From the NCBI GenBank assembly GCA_030278955.1, contig JAOANR010000009.1, forward strand, positions 41,006,945 through 41,070,944: a stretch of DNA of 64,000 nt. Reading direction: 5' to 3'. The translations under genes and the position numbers were made by a program. Position 1 is the stretch's first letter, and every line of letters starts with the position of its first letter. Positions 31,171-43,762 of the stretch are shown here, in pieces. This DNA comes from Hygrophila difformis. Lineage: Eukaryota; Streptophyta; Magnoliopsida; Lamiales; Acanthaceae. The notes under the pieces are model-generated. The model did no database searches, was not told the origin of the DNA, and saw only the letters and a list, made by a program, of their open reading frames with translations.

Positions 31171-31368
31171 ATGGTTACTGTAATGTGTGGAATGTGGTAT
31201 TTAAAAGAAAAGAATAACCGTCATACACTCCCGCTCACAGTTTCAGAAAAAATAAAAACAGAAGATCGAAACATAAGGAAGGACGCTCCAGAACTGATCG
31301 GAACACACCAATCTGCGCTCACTTCTAGAAACCAAGAATCTTGTGCTGTAATTAAGATTCCGTTGTCG

Positions 31369-31670
31369 ATGACCTCACTGTCGATTCAGTCGTTCTCTCC
31401 ACTAAGGTAGGCAATTTTCTTATGCTTGTTCATCACATGCTTCGTTAATTCATCGATTCACTTCAAGATTTCGGGTAAAATACTTGCTTTGATTGTTTTG
31501 GTATGGTATGTGCAGCGTATATATATGTTCCAATCACTGTGCATTGAATGATGTTAAAAAGGAATTGGAACCCATAACTGATTCAGGAAGATTCTTGGTT
31601 TCGTTTGGGGAAAATACGCAACTGAGTGAGGTGCAGAAGGGCCCTAGTGTTGCTACCTCAGAAATCAGAA
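31369..31670 (+). CDS. two candidate 5' exons of an unidentified gene fragment
   Basis: Exon 1 (ATG at 31369, donor AAG|GTAGGC after 31406) and exon 2 (acceptor GTGCAG before 31516, donor AGAA|GTAAGT after 31670) join in an open frame. They give about 64 residues beginning MTSLSIQSF and containing CSNHCALND and ELEPITDSGRFLVS. Sequence upstream of the ATG looks like a 5' leader. The Ser-rich start could be a plastid targeting sequence. No downstream exon is visible before the Copia remnant at 32.6 kb, so this is either a gene truncated by rearrangement or one whose later exons I cannot see. Product unknown. Confidence 0.35.
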
Positions 31671-32298
31671 GTAAGTTGCTTTAGACCAAATTACTCTTTA
31701 CTGTTAGCTGTATCTATGGATTCTTCATTGGCTCGTTTCCTATTGTCCTTGGATTTAGTAAATCCAGTTGTAAGAGAATTGACTTCATGAGTCTTGATTC
31801 TTGAATATTGCCTATGCCCTGACATGGGGTGTTGTCCGAGTAACTCTAAAGGCATGTAATTTTTAGAAGCTTATAATTACCTGAGTTTTTTTCTTGGTTG
31901 TTTGAATACGAGCAGTGATCAAACCGCAATACCTGATCATAACTATTCACCAATTCTTTAATTTCCAGTACAATTTCAATTTTTTAATTGTTGTCGGAGT
32001 AACTCTAAAGGGATTCTATGTATCGTTTGGTTTCCTTACCCTGGCTGTGGTGTTTGAACGAGTGTCATATAGATGCTCCATTAGTGTTGAATAGCATAGA
32101 TACTCAATTAGTATTGTATTTATTGGCTAGGAAATCTCTCTATCCGAAGTTCTCACTATTCGAGCATGCAAGAAATAAATGATATAGTAGCATCATCGAT
32201 CTTACCTTCAGTATCTTTCCAGCGATGTCCTGGTACAGTAACAGCGTATGTGTGTTCTCATAAAAGTACTTGTGCAGTTTTGAATGTGATGGGTTTCT

Positions 32299-32339
<41 letters not shown>

Positions 32340-32600
32340 ATCTAACATTTAAGAAGCCAATCACACAATTGCTTTTATAACATTTTCGTTATCATTATGC
32401 TGAATTTGACACTACTAATATGAAAAATTAGATTAGTTGATGTGTTTTTTTGATTCTGTAATTTTTCCGACTAATCTATTATTGAAATTTTTTACGACAA
32501 GATGCATGTCATAATCTTTGTGTGGGGTTGGAAGCTGCTTGATGTATCTGTGATCAGAAGCTTGCTAATTGCTTAAGTCCAATTTAAGTAATGGAACCAA
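31671..32600. other. intron-like or intergenic AT-rich sequence
   Basis: No conserved coding signal. Contains a perfect (TA)18 microsatellite at 32301-32336. The motif TGTCGGAGTAACTCTAAAGG recurs in similar form near 31830 and 31995, a minor local duplication. Confidence 0.4.
32301..32336. repeat. (TA)n microsatellite
   Basis: Eighteen uninterrupted TA dinucleotides. Confidence 0.95.
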
Positions 32601-35600
32601 ATTTACTGTTACAGCAGCAATATAGAGAAAGGGGATCCACAGAATACTCTGAACTGATTACTTGTTTACTGCTGGCTGAGAAAAACAATGATTTATTGAT
32701 GAAAATCATGAATCCAGACCGACATGAAGTACTGCATACCCTGAGATAAATTTCACAGAATCATCGAATCGTGGTCGTGGACGTGGTCGTGTGGGGCCTC
32801 GTGGGCGTGGCCGACGACGTAGTCGTGGTCGTAGTCGTGGAAGTGGTCGTGAAAGAAGTAATGTCTATATAAGACCAGAACCATATCCACACAACCAAAA
32901 TTTTGAAATAAAGTCATATAATAGCAATCAAGGCAGTGCTTCAAAAGATTATAATGATAAAGGCAAAGAAAAGTTGAAGAAAAATGCCACCGTTTTGGTA
33001 TGGAGGGTCACTGGTCCCAAATATGCCGCACAGCAGGTCATTAGGTAAAGTTGTACCGGAACTCATTGAAAGGAAAGAACAAGCAGGTTGAAACAAACAT
33101 TGCTGAACAAAATGCTGAAGACATTGCCACTACAAGTGATGCTATTGTAAATGCAACTGAGGCCACTAACAATGATCTGCTCATAGAGCCAACGTTTGAT
33201 GTTGCAGACTTCTTCAATGATATTGCATAGCAGCTTTTTAGTTTTATTGTACCTTTTGAATTTTGTTATACCACTGTATTGTATAAATTATCGTTTTGTT
33301 ACTGATATATATTATTTCTTTTTCAAAAAATGCTAGAATGGGATTACAAATTGGTGATAATGAAATATGTCTGATAGACAGTGCTTCTACGCACACGATA
33401 TTGAATGATAAGCAATATTTTTCATACTTGAAAATGGGAGATAGAAATATCAACACTATAAGTGGAAGTGCAAATATAATAAAGGGCTCTGGCATACCCA
33501 ACCTTCAGCTCCCTAAGGGGACAAAATTGATTGTGAAAGATGCACTCTTATCTCCCAAGTCTCGAAGAAATTTATTGAGTTTTAAAGATATTCGAGAAAA
33601 TGGATATCATATCGAGACTTTGACAGCAAAAGGTATGAATACCTGTTGATTATGAATACTATTTCTGGTATAAAACAAGTATTGGAAAAATTGACATGTT
33701 TATCCTCTCGAATATATTATACAACGATAAAAAATGTTGAAAATTATCACCTGGCAGACCACATGTCTAGTGTTCCCAATGAATATATGATTTGGCATGA
33801 TCGCCTAGGTCATCCTGGATGTACAATGATGAATCGGATCCTTACAAATTCCCATGGCCATTCATTAAAGGGACAAAAAATACAGCATCACAATGATTAT
33901 ATATGTGTTGCTTGCTCCCAAGGGAAACTGATTGTAAAACATTCACCAGAAAAGGTGAGAACTGAATCCCCTAGTTTTCTAGAAAGAATTCAGGGTAATA
34001 TATGTGGACCTATAGATCCACCTTGTGGGCCATTCAGATACTTTATGATGTTGCTTGATGCTTCAACCAGATGGTCTCAAGTGATATTATTGTCTTCACG
34101 CAACCATATGTTTGCGAAATTTCTAGCTCAAACTATAAGAGTACGAGCACAGTTCCCTGATTATGCAATTAAAAGTATCTATTTGGATAATGCTGGTGAA
34201 TATTCATCCCGGACATTTGACGAATATTGTATGTCGATAGGCATAGCCATCGAACATCATGTAGCCCATGTGCATACACAAAATGGACTAGCTGAATCAT
34301 TTATTAAACGATTGCAGTTGATCGCTAGACCATAATTAATGAAGTCTGGGTTGCCAGTTTCAGCTTGGGGACATGTTATAATGCATGCAGCAATGTTGGT
34401 GCGATTAAGACCGACAAGTTATCATAGATACTCCCCATTACAATTGACATTTGGGCATGAACCCAGTGTATCCCATTTGAGAATATTTGGTTGCGCAGTA
34501 TATGTCTCAATAGCACCACCCCAGCGCACCAAAATGGGACCCCAACGAAGATTGGGAATATATGTCGGATATGAATCACCCTCGATAATATGTTATCTTA
34601 AACCATTCACAGGGGATTCATTTACAGCAAGATATGTTGATTGTCATTTCGATGAATCACATTTCACGATATTAGGGGGAGAAAAGGATCAACCGAAAAA
34701 GAATATTAATTGGAAAATCCCATTGGATTTCCTTGATCCTCATTCAAAGACTGTGAAATCGAAGTACAAAGAATTTTACGGTTGCAACAAATTGCAAACG
34801 AACTGCCCGATGCATTATCTGACTCTAAAAGGGTTACCAAATTTCATATACCTGCAGCAAATGTTCCAGTTAAAATTGATGTTCCAAAGGAACACATTAT
34901 CAGTGCTAAAGATGAGTCTGATACACGCTTAAAGAGTGGTAGACCTCTCGGTTCCAAAGATAAAAACCCTCGAAATAAAAGAGGATTGAATAATGATGTC
35001 AATGAGATACACAATATCAAAAGTAAAAAAAAGATTGAATAATGATATTGATGAGATACACAACATCAAAAGTGACAAAACAGAGTCCTGCGGGGACTTG
35101 ACTCTTGAAAAGCAAAATTATCAAACGGATGAAATATCTATAAATTTTGTCGCAAATAGAAATGTTTGGAATCGAGAAGAAACATCTATTGATATTGCAT
35201 TTTCATATAATGTAGCACTTGAAATTATGAATGATGATGAGGATTTTGAAACAAATTCGATTGACGAATGTTGGAAAAGACATGATTGGCTCAAATAGAA
35301 AGATGCAATCCAATCAAAATTGGATTCCCTGGCTAAAAGAAATGTGTTTGGACCGATTGTCAAAACACCTGAAAATATAAAGCCAGTTGGATACAGATGG
35401 GGTTTTTTACGGAAAAAAATGACGAAAATGAAGTTGTAAGATACAAAGCTAGATTAGTCGCCCAAGGGTTCTCACAGAGACCGGGTTTTGACTATGATGA
35501 AACTTATTCCCCATTAATGGATGGAATTACATTCAGATATCTTATCTGTTTAGCAGTACATGAAAAACTTGAAATACGACTTACAAACGTCTTTACTGCT

Positions 35601-36857
35601 TATTTATATGGAACCTTAGATACTGATATCTATATGAAAGTTTCAGAAGGGTTTAAAATGTCACATGCATATGCAAACCCAAAACCTATGTATTTTATCA
35701 AATTACAAAGATCCCTATATGGGCTTAAACAATCTGGGAGAATGTGGTATAACCGATTAAGCGAATGCTTAATTCAAAAAGGTTACATAAATGACCCAAT
35801 ATGCCCATGCATTTTTATAAAGAAAAATGGGTCAAGATTTGTTATCATTGCAGTATATGTTGATGATATTAATCTAGTTGGATCCCATATGAGATTCAAA
35901 TTGCTGTTGAATATCTCAAAAGAGAATTCGAAATCAAAGATTTCAGGAAAACAAGAAAGTGCCTTGGTTTACAAATTGAATATTTGGATAATGGAATTCT
36001 AGTCCATCAAAAGGCCTATACCTAAAAGGTCTTAAAATGATTTTATATAGGCAAAGCACATCCATTAAGTAATCCAATGGTTGTAAGGTCACTTGATCCT
36101 AAAAGAAATCCATTTAGACCAAAAGAGGAGAATGAGGAAATACTTGGGCCACATGTCCTATATTTAAGTGCCATTGGAGCACTAATGTAACTCGCAAACT
36201 GCACTAGACCAGATATATCATTTGCAGTAAATTTATTGGCGAGATTTAGTTCATCTCCTACTGAACGACATTGGAAAGGAATGAAACATTTATTTCGCTA
36301 TCTCCAAGGGACGATTGACATGGGTCTATTTTATTCATACAATTCTCGACATGAATTAATCGGTTATGCCGATGCTGGGTACTTATCAGACCCACATAAA
36401 GCTAAGTCACAGACTGGCTATTTAATTATATGTGGTGCTATTGCAATATCGTTGAGTTCCACGAAACAAACATTGACAGCCACCTCATCAAATCATGCTG
36501 AAATCATAGCAATGCATGAAGCTAATCGAGAGTGTATTTGGATTAGATCCACGACTAACTATATAAAAACGAATTGTGGTTTATCGTCCGAAAATAAAAA
36601 CCTTCCAATTATTTTATATGAAGATAATGTGGCTTGTATCGCAATTGAAATGAGGTTATATAAAAGGAGATAGAACAAAATATATTTCACCAAAATTATT
36701 TTTTACTCATGATTTGCAGAAAAATGGTGAAATAGATGTGCAACAAATCTGTTCAGCTGATAATCTTGCAGATTTGTTTACCAAGCCACTATCAACAGCA
36801 ACATTCGATAAGTTGGTGAAAAGTATAAGGATGCGCCAACTAAAGAATCTCAATTGA
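32600..36857 (+). pseudogene. decayed 5'-truncated Ty1/Copia gag-pol
   Basis: Recognisable Copia order, in pieces. The end of Gag has an RGRGRG-rich tail (about 32600-33050). Protease has CLIDSASTHTIL (33360-33400). Integrase has an HHCC zinc site (WHDRLGHPG; CVACSQGK) and a core at 33780-34330, then its C-terminal part to about 34700. Reverse transcriptase is at 35397-36002 (YVDDINLVG) and RNase H at 36236-36673, continuing shifted to about 36857. Damage includes several frameshifts and in-frame stops. The first integrase Asp reads Asn (GNICGP) and the Asp expected before the VFTAYL motif of RT also reads Asn. No 5' LTR or Gag N-terminus is visible, so the 5' half was deleted. This is a different Copia family from the Sirevirus array. 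Confidence 0.9.
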
Positions 36858-36984
36858 TGTTTCTATCAGAGGGAAAAGTAAACATACAAGAATAATGTAC
36901 TCTTTTTCCTAAATTGGATTTTTTTCCCCATAGGATTTTTTCCAAATAAGGTTTTAACGAGGCATATTCATTGTAATGAAAACA

Positions 36985-37230
36985 TTCAGGGGGAGTGTAA
37001 TATACATGCATGCATCTAGTCTAGTCCAACATAGATGCAATTATGCATGCATCTTGAATGTCTTACGGAGCAAGTATAGCATAAGGAAGTCAAATTGATT
37101 TGACAACATAAAATTTTATCTTCATTTATGTAACCTATGTGCTTGTTTGGTCCTGTAAATATGTACTTGATCAGTGTAATAGAGATCATCAGAATTCATT
37201 CGATTAGCTTCCTCTCTTCAATATCTTTTA
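36985..37230 (+). repeat. polypurine tract and probable 3' LTR of the decayed Copia
   Basis: CAGGGGGAG at about 36988-36996 is followed by TGTAATATACATGCATGC, a plausible LTR start at 36997. The LTR end is not clear; sequence after about 37230 no longer looks LTR-like. No partner LTR was found upstream. Confidence 0.55.
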
Positions 37231-37524
37231 CCCACCATCAATTCCATATTACGTTCCAAAGCCTATACTTATTACACCTACACTCATTATTACCCTATAA
37301 ACTATCCAAACTCATATTTCTATACCACACGTACACAGGCCTCATATACAGTTAAAATATTATACACAATTAATACTATTACAACACATGATTTATTCTC
37401 ATGTTTAATATTTAAATCATATTTATAAAATATTACCTTATTTTTAATATTTATTTAAATTATCAAAATAATAAATATTTAAATTTTAAATATATGTATA
37501 TTAATAAAATAAAATATTTTACTT

Positions 37525-37700
37525 ATTCAAATGGTTACTTTTAAAACAACTATTTTTCCAACGGTTATTTTTGTAACAGCTATTTTTTCCAACGACTATA
37601 TTTTTAACGGCTATTTTATAACAGCTATTTTTTCCAACGGATATTTTTGTAACAACTATTTTTTCTAACAACTATATTTCTAATGATTATTTTTAAAAAT
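37525..37700. repeat. AACGGYTATTTTTGTAAC-type short tandem repeat
   Basis: About eight imperfect units of roughly 18-20 bp built on CAACGGCTATTTTT and TAACAGCTATTTTT. It directly precedes the PIF/Harbinger-type transposase remnant and may be part of its 5' noncoding region. Confidence 0.6.
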
Positions 37701-37809
37701 CTATATATATGGTGGTAACTTCATATACAAACTCACAAACCATATACACAATACACACATCATTCTCTTGACGTAATTGAAGTTCACATCACTTTTATTC
37801 TTTCTATAA

Positions 37810-39187
37810 ATGTCTTCCCCACAAGGTTCTCCTTCTCATACTTCATCAAATTCATCGGAAGAGTACGAGGAAGCTCTTTCCCGTTGGAAGATTGCCTTTG
37901 ATCAATGGGTAGATGCTGCAGAAGCACATTTCACCAATAGAGGATGAAGTTCACGTCGAAGTCGAAGGACTTACATAGAAAGAAATCATGAAGATGGTCA
38001 TAATCGTTTAATTGATGTTTATTTTTCTGCTAACCCTGTGTATACAGATGCTTTGTTTCGGCATAGATTTCGGATAAGAAGACATGTGTTTCTTCGCATT
38101 GTAGATCGTCTTACAAATGAAATAAAGTATTTTCAACAGCATGCAGTGCAACAGGAAGACTTGGCTTATCACCGTTACAAAATATACAACAGCAATACTT
38201 ATGATGGCTTATGGAGTAGCTGCAGATATGGTTGATGATTATGTCTGTATTGGAGAAAGTACAACAAGGTTGTGCCTATCAACTTCGTGGAAGCGATTAT
38301 TTCGTATTATGGCGAAGAATACTTAAGAAGACCAAATCCGTTTGACTTGCAACGACTATTGTTTGTTGCAAATGCACGTGGTTTTCTAGGAATGTTGGCA
38401 GCATTGATTGCATGCACTGGGAGTGAAAAAATTGTCAAGCTGCTTGGAAATGTCAATTTGAATGTGGGGATCATGGTGTTCTGACAATTATATTAGAGGC
38501 TGTCGCATCATATGACCTATGGATCTGGCATTCATTTTTTGGGACACCAGGTACATGCAATGACATTAATGTACTTGATCGATCCCCAATATTCAATGAT
38601 ATTTTGAATGGCAGAGCTCCAAAAGTAAAATTTGTGGTGCATGGTCATCAGTACGATACGAGTTATCAGAATGATATAAGTTATTATCTTACAGATGAAA
38701 TTTATCCTCCATGGGCGACCTTTGTCCAATCAATTCGTCTACCACAAGGCCAAAAAGCACAATTGTTTGCACAAGATCAAGAAGCGGTTCGAAAGGATGT
38801 AGAACGCGCTTTTGGAGTGTTACAAGCTCGGTTTAGTATTATTCGTGACCCATGTCAAATTTGGGTTATTGGGTTAATTGGCAAGATAATGAAAACATGC
38901 ATCATATTACATAATATGATTTTCGAAGATGAAAGAGATACATACATGCACTATATTGATCTATCTCAATTCGATCAAGCTGCACTATATTGATCTATCT
39001 CAATTCGATCAAGCTGAAACAGATGCCGGTGATAACTCAAATTGGTCGTACTCGACGGATAGACATGCCGGGTATGACAGAGTATTTACGGAGTAGAGTT
39101 CGACTTCGGTCCAGCGAAACACATCATCGGCTCAAAGCATATTTAGTTAAGAACATATGGCAAAAGTTTGATTCGGCACATACTTAA
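37810..39187 (+). pseudogene. PIF/Harbinger-type transposase (HARBI1/ALP1-like) pseudogene
   Basis: Begins MSSPQGSPS and continues with RRTYIERNHEDGH, NPVYTDALFRHRFRIRRHVFLRI, EEYLRRPNPFDLQRLL, SIDCMHWE, NDINVLDRSP, KDVERAFGVLQARF and LHNMI. This is the full order of a DDE_Tnp_4 transposase. Codons for the presumed catalytic Asp (IDCMH), Asp (NDINV) and Glu (VERAF) all survive. The frame is broken by a TGA near 37946, by frameshifts around 38160-38290, by a Trp-to-stop TGA at 38424-38426, and by a 34-bp tandem duplication (38947-39014) that shifts the last 65 codons. The homologous plant family includes domesticated genes, but this copy cannot make the protein. Confidence 0.9.
38947..39014 (+). 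repeat. 34-bp perfect tandem duplication
   Basis: Positions 38947-38980 are repeated exactly at 38981-39014. Since 34 is not divisible by 3, the duplication causes the final frameshift of the transposase remnant. Confidence 0.9.
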
Positions 39188-39584
39188 CTTAATTTTGTAA
39201 ATATTATTTTTGAATATTTTAGTATTGATGCGTGACTTTTATGTACGAGTAGATGTTAGTTATTATTAATAAAGATTACAAAATATTATTGATTTTTTAA
39301 AATTATTAATAAATTATTATGACAAAATATTGAATAAAAATAATTAATTAACTACAATTAATAAATTGTTATTAAAAATATTTCATAATTAATATTATTA
39401 AGTAAATATAAATAAATAGTAAAATTAATGAAAATATTACTTATTAATGTTATTTTAAAATTTTTTATAAATAAAATATTAGTGATGTGGAAAAGAATGC
39501 GGAGCTTTGTTGGAGATAAAAAATGAGATAAAGTACTGGATTATGTGGCAAAGAGAGAAACTCAGGTAGGAAAAAGTAGGGAAC
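39188..39584. other. AT-rich interval, no gene
   Basis: Very AT-rich, with ATTATTAAT-type repeats and no coding signal. It forms the left flank of the LINE insertion. Confidence 0.5.
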
Positions 39585-39600
39585 CAGGAAGATGGCCTTT
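39585..39600. repeat. LINE target-site duplication, left copy
   Basis: CAGGAAGATGGCCTTT, identical over all 16 bases to 45366-45381. The poly(T) of the LINE (its poly(A) tail on the minus strand) starts directly after it. Confidence 0.93.
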
Positions 39601-39637
39601 TTTTTTTTTTTGGGAAAAGGTGGGCCGAAGCCATTTA

Positions 39638-42600
39638 TTAATCAATCACCTGAAAGGTGTAATACAAACCGATAAGATCGGCATCAAGAATGTCATACAT
39701 AAACTCGGGAGGACGGACACAATGATGAACACCACCAACTATTGGTGAACCCTTTAGAAACCAATCGGCCGCTGCATTACACTCTCTAGGGATGAGGTTG
39801 AAAAGAACCTCCCAATTCCAAGCCTGCATGTTCTTGATATTATCAATCCAAAGTCTAGTATTATCTGCCGCAATAGTGCCATTGAGAATAAGATCCAAAG
39901 CTTCAACACAATCTGTTTCCACAATCAACTTCTTAAAGCCCATGGACCATGCCATTTGCATAGAGAGTAGAATAGCTTTAACCTCAGTCTGCAAACTGGA
40001 GAAGAACCGATCATGCATGTGGATTCCGCCAAGCCAAGCTCCTGTTTCGGATCGAAGAATGCCTCCAGCAATTCCTTTGTTCCTTTTGAAACTACCATCA
40101 CAGTTCGCCTTTATCCATTGAGCAGGAGGCTTCTCCCAGCGAGTCCTGCTACAACTCCAAGCATTCACTCCAAAGGATTTGAGTTCAGTCCTAGCAGCAA
40201 AAAATTCATTTGTAGTTCTGCGGATAATGTTGTGAACTCCTTCCCAATGAATCTGATCTTGTGCATAGAGTTCTTTGCATCGTAATTTCCATATGATCCA
40301 AATACCATTGGCAAAGAGAGAAGCATGCTTCTCACCAATCTTTTTCCAGCTCATAGCAAGAATCCACTCTTTCATATGCATAGTCCTAAAACCTTGGAAT
40401 GAGTTAAATCCATGCTTTGTCCAGATAGCAGTCGAAGAATAGCAGTCCCGAAGCGCATGAATACTATCTTCCTCTTCACACTTCCAACACCGAGAATTAT
40501 TAGAGATATGCCGAAGACATCTTTCCCTAGCTGTAAGCAGTCTGCCATGAAAAGCAATCCAAAGAAAAACTCTCGTTCGATGATGCACAGGCCATTTCCA
40601 AATCTCCTCCAAAAGCGGACTGGACTCATTGTTGGGAAAAGAAATCCAGTGTTTAAGTGTACTGCTAACAGTGAACTTCCCATTAGTACTAGGCCTCCAG
40701 TATGGGCGATCTTCAAGGTTATTGAGAGAAGGAGGATTTTCTAGGTTAAGTTTCTGGATGCCTTCCGGAGATAAGACTGAAGAGAGAGCCTGTATATCCC
40801 AGCATGCATGATCCATGTAGGAGTGAATGGTCCTTCCCAGGTCCAAAGGAGAAAGGGTACGACAGACAAAGTCCTGCAAATTAAAGCCACTTTTAGTCCA
40901 ATTATCTTGCCAAAAAAATACATCCTTACCAGAGCCGATCTTCCACCCAAGTAATGAGGCGAAGGACTGGTGAATGGAACACAAGTCTTTGGCAAAAGGA
41001 GAAAGGGATTGGCGTTGATGTGTAAAATGATGACCACTCCATCCATATCTAATTTTCATAAGAGCTGTCCAGTGAGTATTTCTAGTGAGCAAACCCCACT
41101 AACTTTTCATAAGCAATGCATCATTGATCCATTGGATCTTCTTAATGCCCAGGCCACCATGAGATCTCGGTTTTGTGATAATTTCCCATGCAATAAGGTG
41201 AACCTTGTGGTTATTGATGGTGGAGCCCCACAAAAAATTTCTGCAAATCCTCTCCATATCATTGATAGTTCTCTTTGGAAGCTTAAAAACCTGCATGACA
41301 TATTGACCAAGAGCTTGCAATACAGAGTTAATAAGTGTAACACGTCCAGCAAGACTGAGATGACGGTGAGACCAACCATTCAATTTGGACTTCATGTTAT
41401 CTAGAAGAAAATTAAAATCCTTATAAGACTTTATTCCAGAGGATATGGGAATACCAAGATAGGTGCCCAAACCATGATAAGTCTGGATACCCAAAGCATT
41501 AGAAATCTCCCTTTTGTTATCCCTGGAGACAGCTTTACCAAAAACCAGTCGAGATTTGGCAACACTAACCACCAAGCCAGATTGGTTGCTGAATTGAGAA
41601 AGAACTTCTTTGATGGTAGCAGCTTGTTCAACAGTGGCCCTAGAAAATAATAGAATATCATCAGCAAAGAAAATGTGGGAAATCTTAAGCTGACCATTCT
41701 TCCATGATAAAGGTTTCCAGTGGCCTTCAGAAACAGCATGGGAGATCATATTGGCAAGGCGTTCCATGCAAAGGATAAAAATATAAGGGGACATAGGATC
41801 ACCCTGCCTAATGCCACGGGAAGGAAAAAAAGATGGAGTAACCTGGTTATTCCAAATGACCTGCAAAGATGAAGATGTTATGCAAGACATAATGATATTA
41901 ATACTAGAGGAAGGAACACCAAATACAGATAAGGTGTTACGAATGAACTCCCAATTAAGCTTATCATAAGCTTTCTCTAAGTCCAACTTCAAAATCATAT
42001 AGCCCGGCTTGGCAGTGGACTTGTCCAAAAAATGATTAATCTCCTTGCAAAGAATAATATTATCTTGAATGACCCTCCCTTTAACAAAACTAGCTTGACC
42101 TTGGCTAATGAGTCGAGGGAGAAAAGGAGCCATTCTATGCACCAAAACCTTAGTAATGATTTTGTATAGAACATTGCATAGACTAATGGGACGAAATTGG
42201 GTGACCGATTTAGGATTAGGAACCTTTGGAATCAAAACTATAGAAGTTTGATTAATCTCAGCTATAGCTTGCGGGTTTGTGAAACACTTGGAGACAAATT
42301 GATAAACATAATCTCCAATTATATTCCAATTCCTTAAAAAAACATAGCATGTAGTCCATCAGGTCCAGGGGCTTTAAGAGGGGCCATACTGTTAATAGCT
42401 TTCCAAACTTCATCTTTAGAAGGAAGCATATCCAGCAAATCAGCGTCCAAAGAGGATAAAATGGAAAGAGAGACTGGGGTAGAATAGACAGCAGACAAAG
42501 GCTCCTGATCAAAACCATAAAGTTGTTTAAAGTAATTGAGAACCATAGATTGCACCTCACTTTCCTCCGAAATAGTATTGCCAGTAGCATCCTCAAGCAT

Positions 42601-43752
42601 AGAAAAAACTTTTCTTCTCATCCGAGCTTTAACAAAATTATGAAAATAGCTGGTATTTTGGTCACCCGCTAGCCCCCAATCCCTAGTACTTCGTTGAATC
42701 CAAATAATTTCCTCCCTCTCTAAAATTTTTCCAAGGTCAGAGCTGAGTTGATGATGAAGCCTTCGTAAAAAATTGCTATTCCACCAATCAAGTTGCTTCT
42801 CAATACCTTGAAGGCGGGCTCGGATCCTGGCTTTCCTAATTCCCATAGCATTAAAGATATTCTTATCCCAACTAGTGACCTCAGATTTAAACTTAGCAAA
42901 GGTATCAGTAAGAGGAAGCTTAAGATCCCATACTGACTTAACAACTTTAGCAAAACTATGAAAACCCTGCCAAGCAGCCTTGTACTTGAAGGAATGTACT
43001 CTACAGCCACTGTTATGAGTAAAATTATCAGAGATCTTAATAAAGAGAGGTGACTGATCTGACTGAATTCTTCGAAGGATTTCCACAGCGGAAAGAGGGA
43101 AACGGGTATGCCATGCATCATTGCCTAAAAGCCTATCCAAACGCTTCCTGATATTCCCCCTGGCCCAACTGAACCTGTTGCCAAAAGTCTTAAGATCAAA
43201 CACTTCAGCATCCATCATCCAATTCCTAAGTTCATCGCTATGGACATGAGTCGAAAAACCACCTCTGGACTCCTCCGAGTTAACTATGCAATTAAGATCT
43301 CCGCCAACCAGCCACGGAGCTTGTCGAGTACCTGCAATTCTGGTAAGCTCAGGCCACAACCAAGTTCTTCGATACCGGTTAGGGGCAGCATAAATCATTG
43401 TAACAAAAATACAATCACTGCCATCCTTAAGGCACAGATCCACATACTGAGAGTGGCTCTCAAGAATCTCAACAGAAATAGAATTCTTCCACAAAATCCA
43501 GATACCACCACTAAATCCTGAGGCTTCAACTCGAAAAGAGTGAGGGAAACAACTCCTACGAATAAAATTGTCAGCTTGTCGACCACTAATCCGAGGTTCA
43601 AACATAGCTAGAACATCAATATTCTTCTTAACAACAAGGTCCCGAAGTTCCCTGCGGAAGGAGGCCGAAGCAGCTCCTTGTACATTCCAACATGTAAGAT
43701 TTAAGAACATAGGAAACAAAATATAAAAATAAAAAACAAGGGAAAGAAACAC
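39638..43752 (-). pseudogene. LINE ORF2: endonuclease, reverse transcriptase, RNase H (disrupted)
   Basis: Reading down the minus strand: an apurinic-type endonuclease at 43752-43000 (CWNVQGAAS, MFEPRIS, GGDLNCI), a linker (KAPGPDGL), reverse transcriptase at 42235-41250 (FRPISLCNV, SRGIRQGDPMSPY, FADDILLFS), a zf-RVT zinc region (CWKCEEEDSIHALRDC), and RNase H (ANCDGSFK, QTEVKAI, VETDCVEA). A frameshift in a T-run at about 42335 separates endonuclease from RT. A TAG at 41099-41101 separates RT from the last 484 codons, which remain in the same frame. The endonuclease SDH motif reads SDQ (QSDQSPLF), so the catalytic His appears lost even apart from the breaks. Confidence 0.92.
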
Positions 43753-43762
43753 TTAGGTAGAG

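Noticed and set aside
32766..32860. Arg/Gly-rich frame as an RNA-binding host protein
   Set aside because: It is the RGRG tail of the Copia Gag, followed in order by Copia protease and integrase.
37525..37700. Short regularly spaced repeats as a CRISPR-like array
   Set aside because: Plant nuclear DNA; units are imperfect, contiguous and lack unique spacers. It is a simple tandem repeat.
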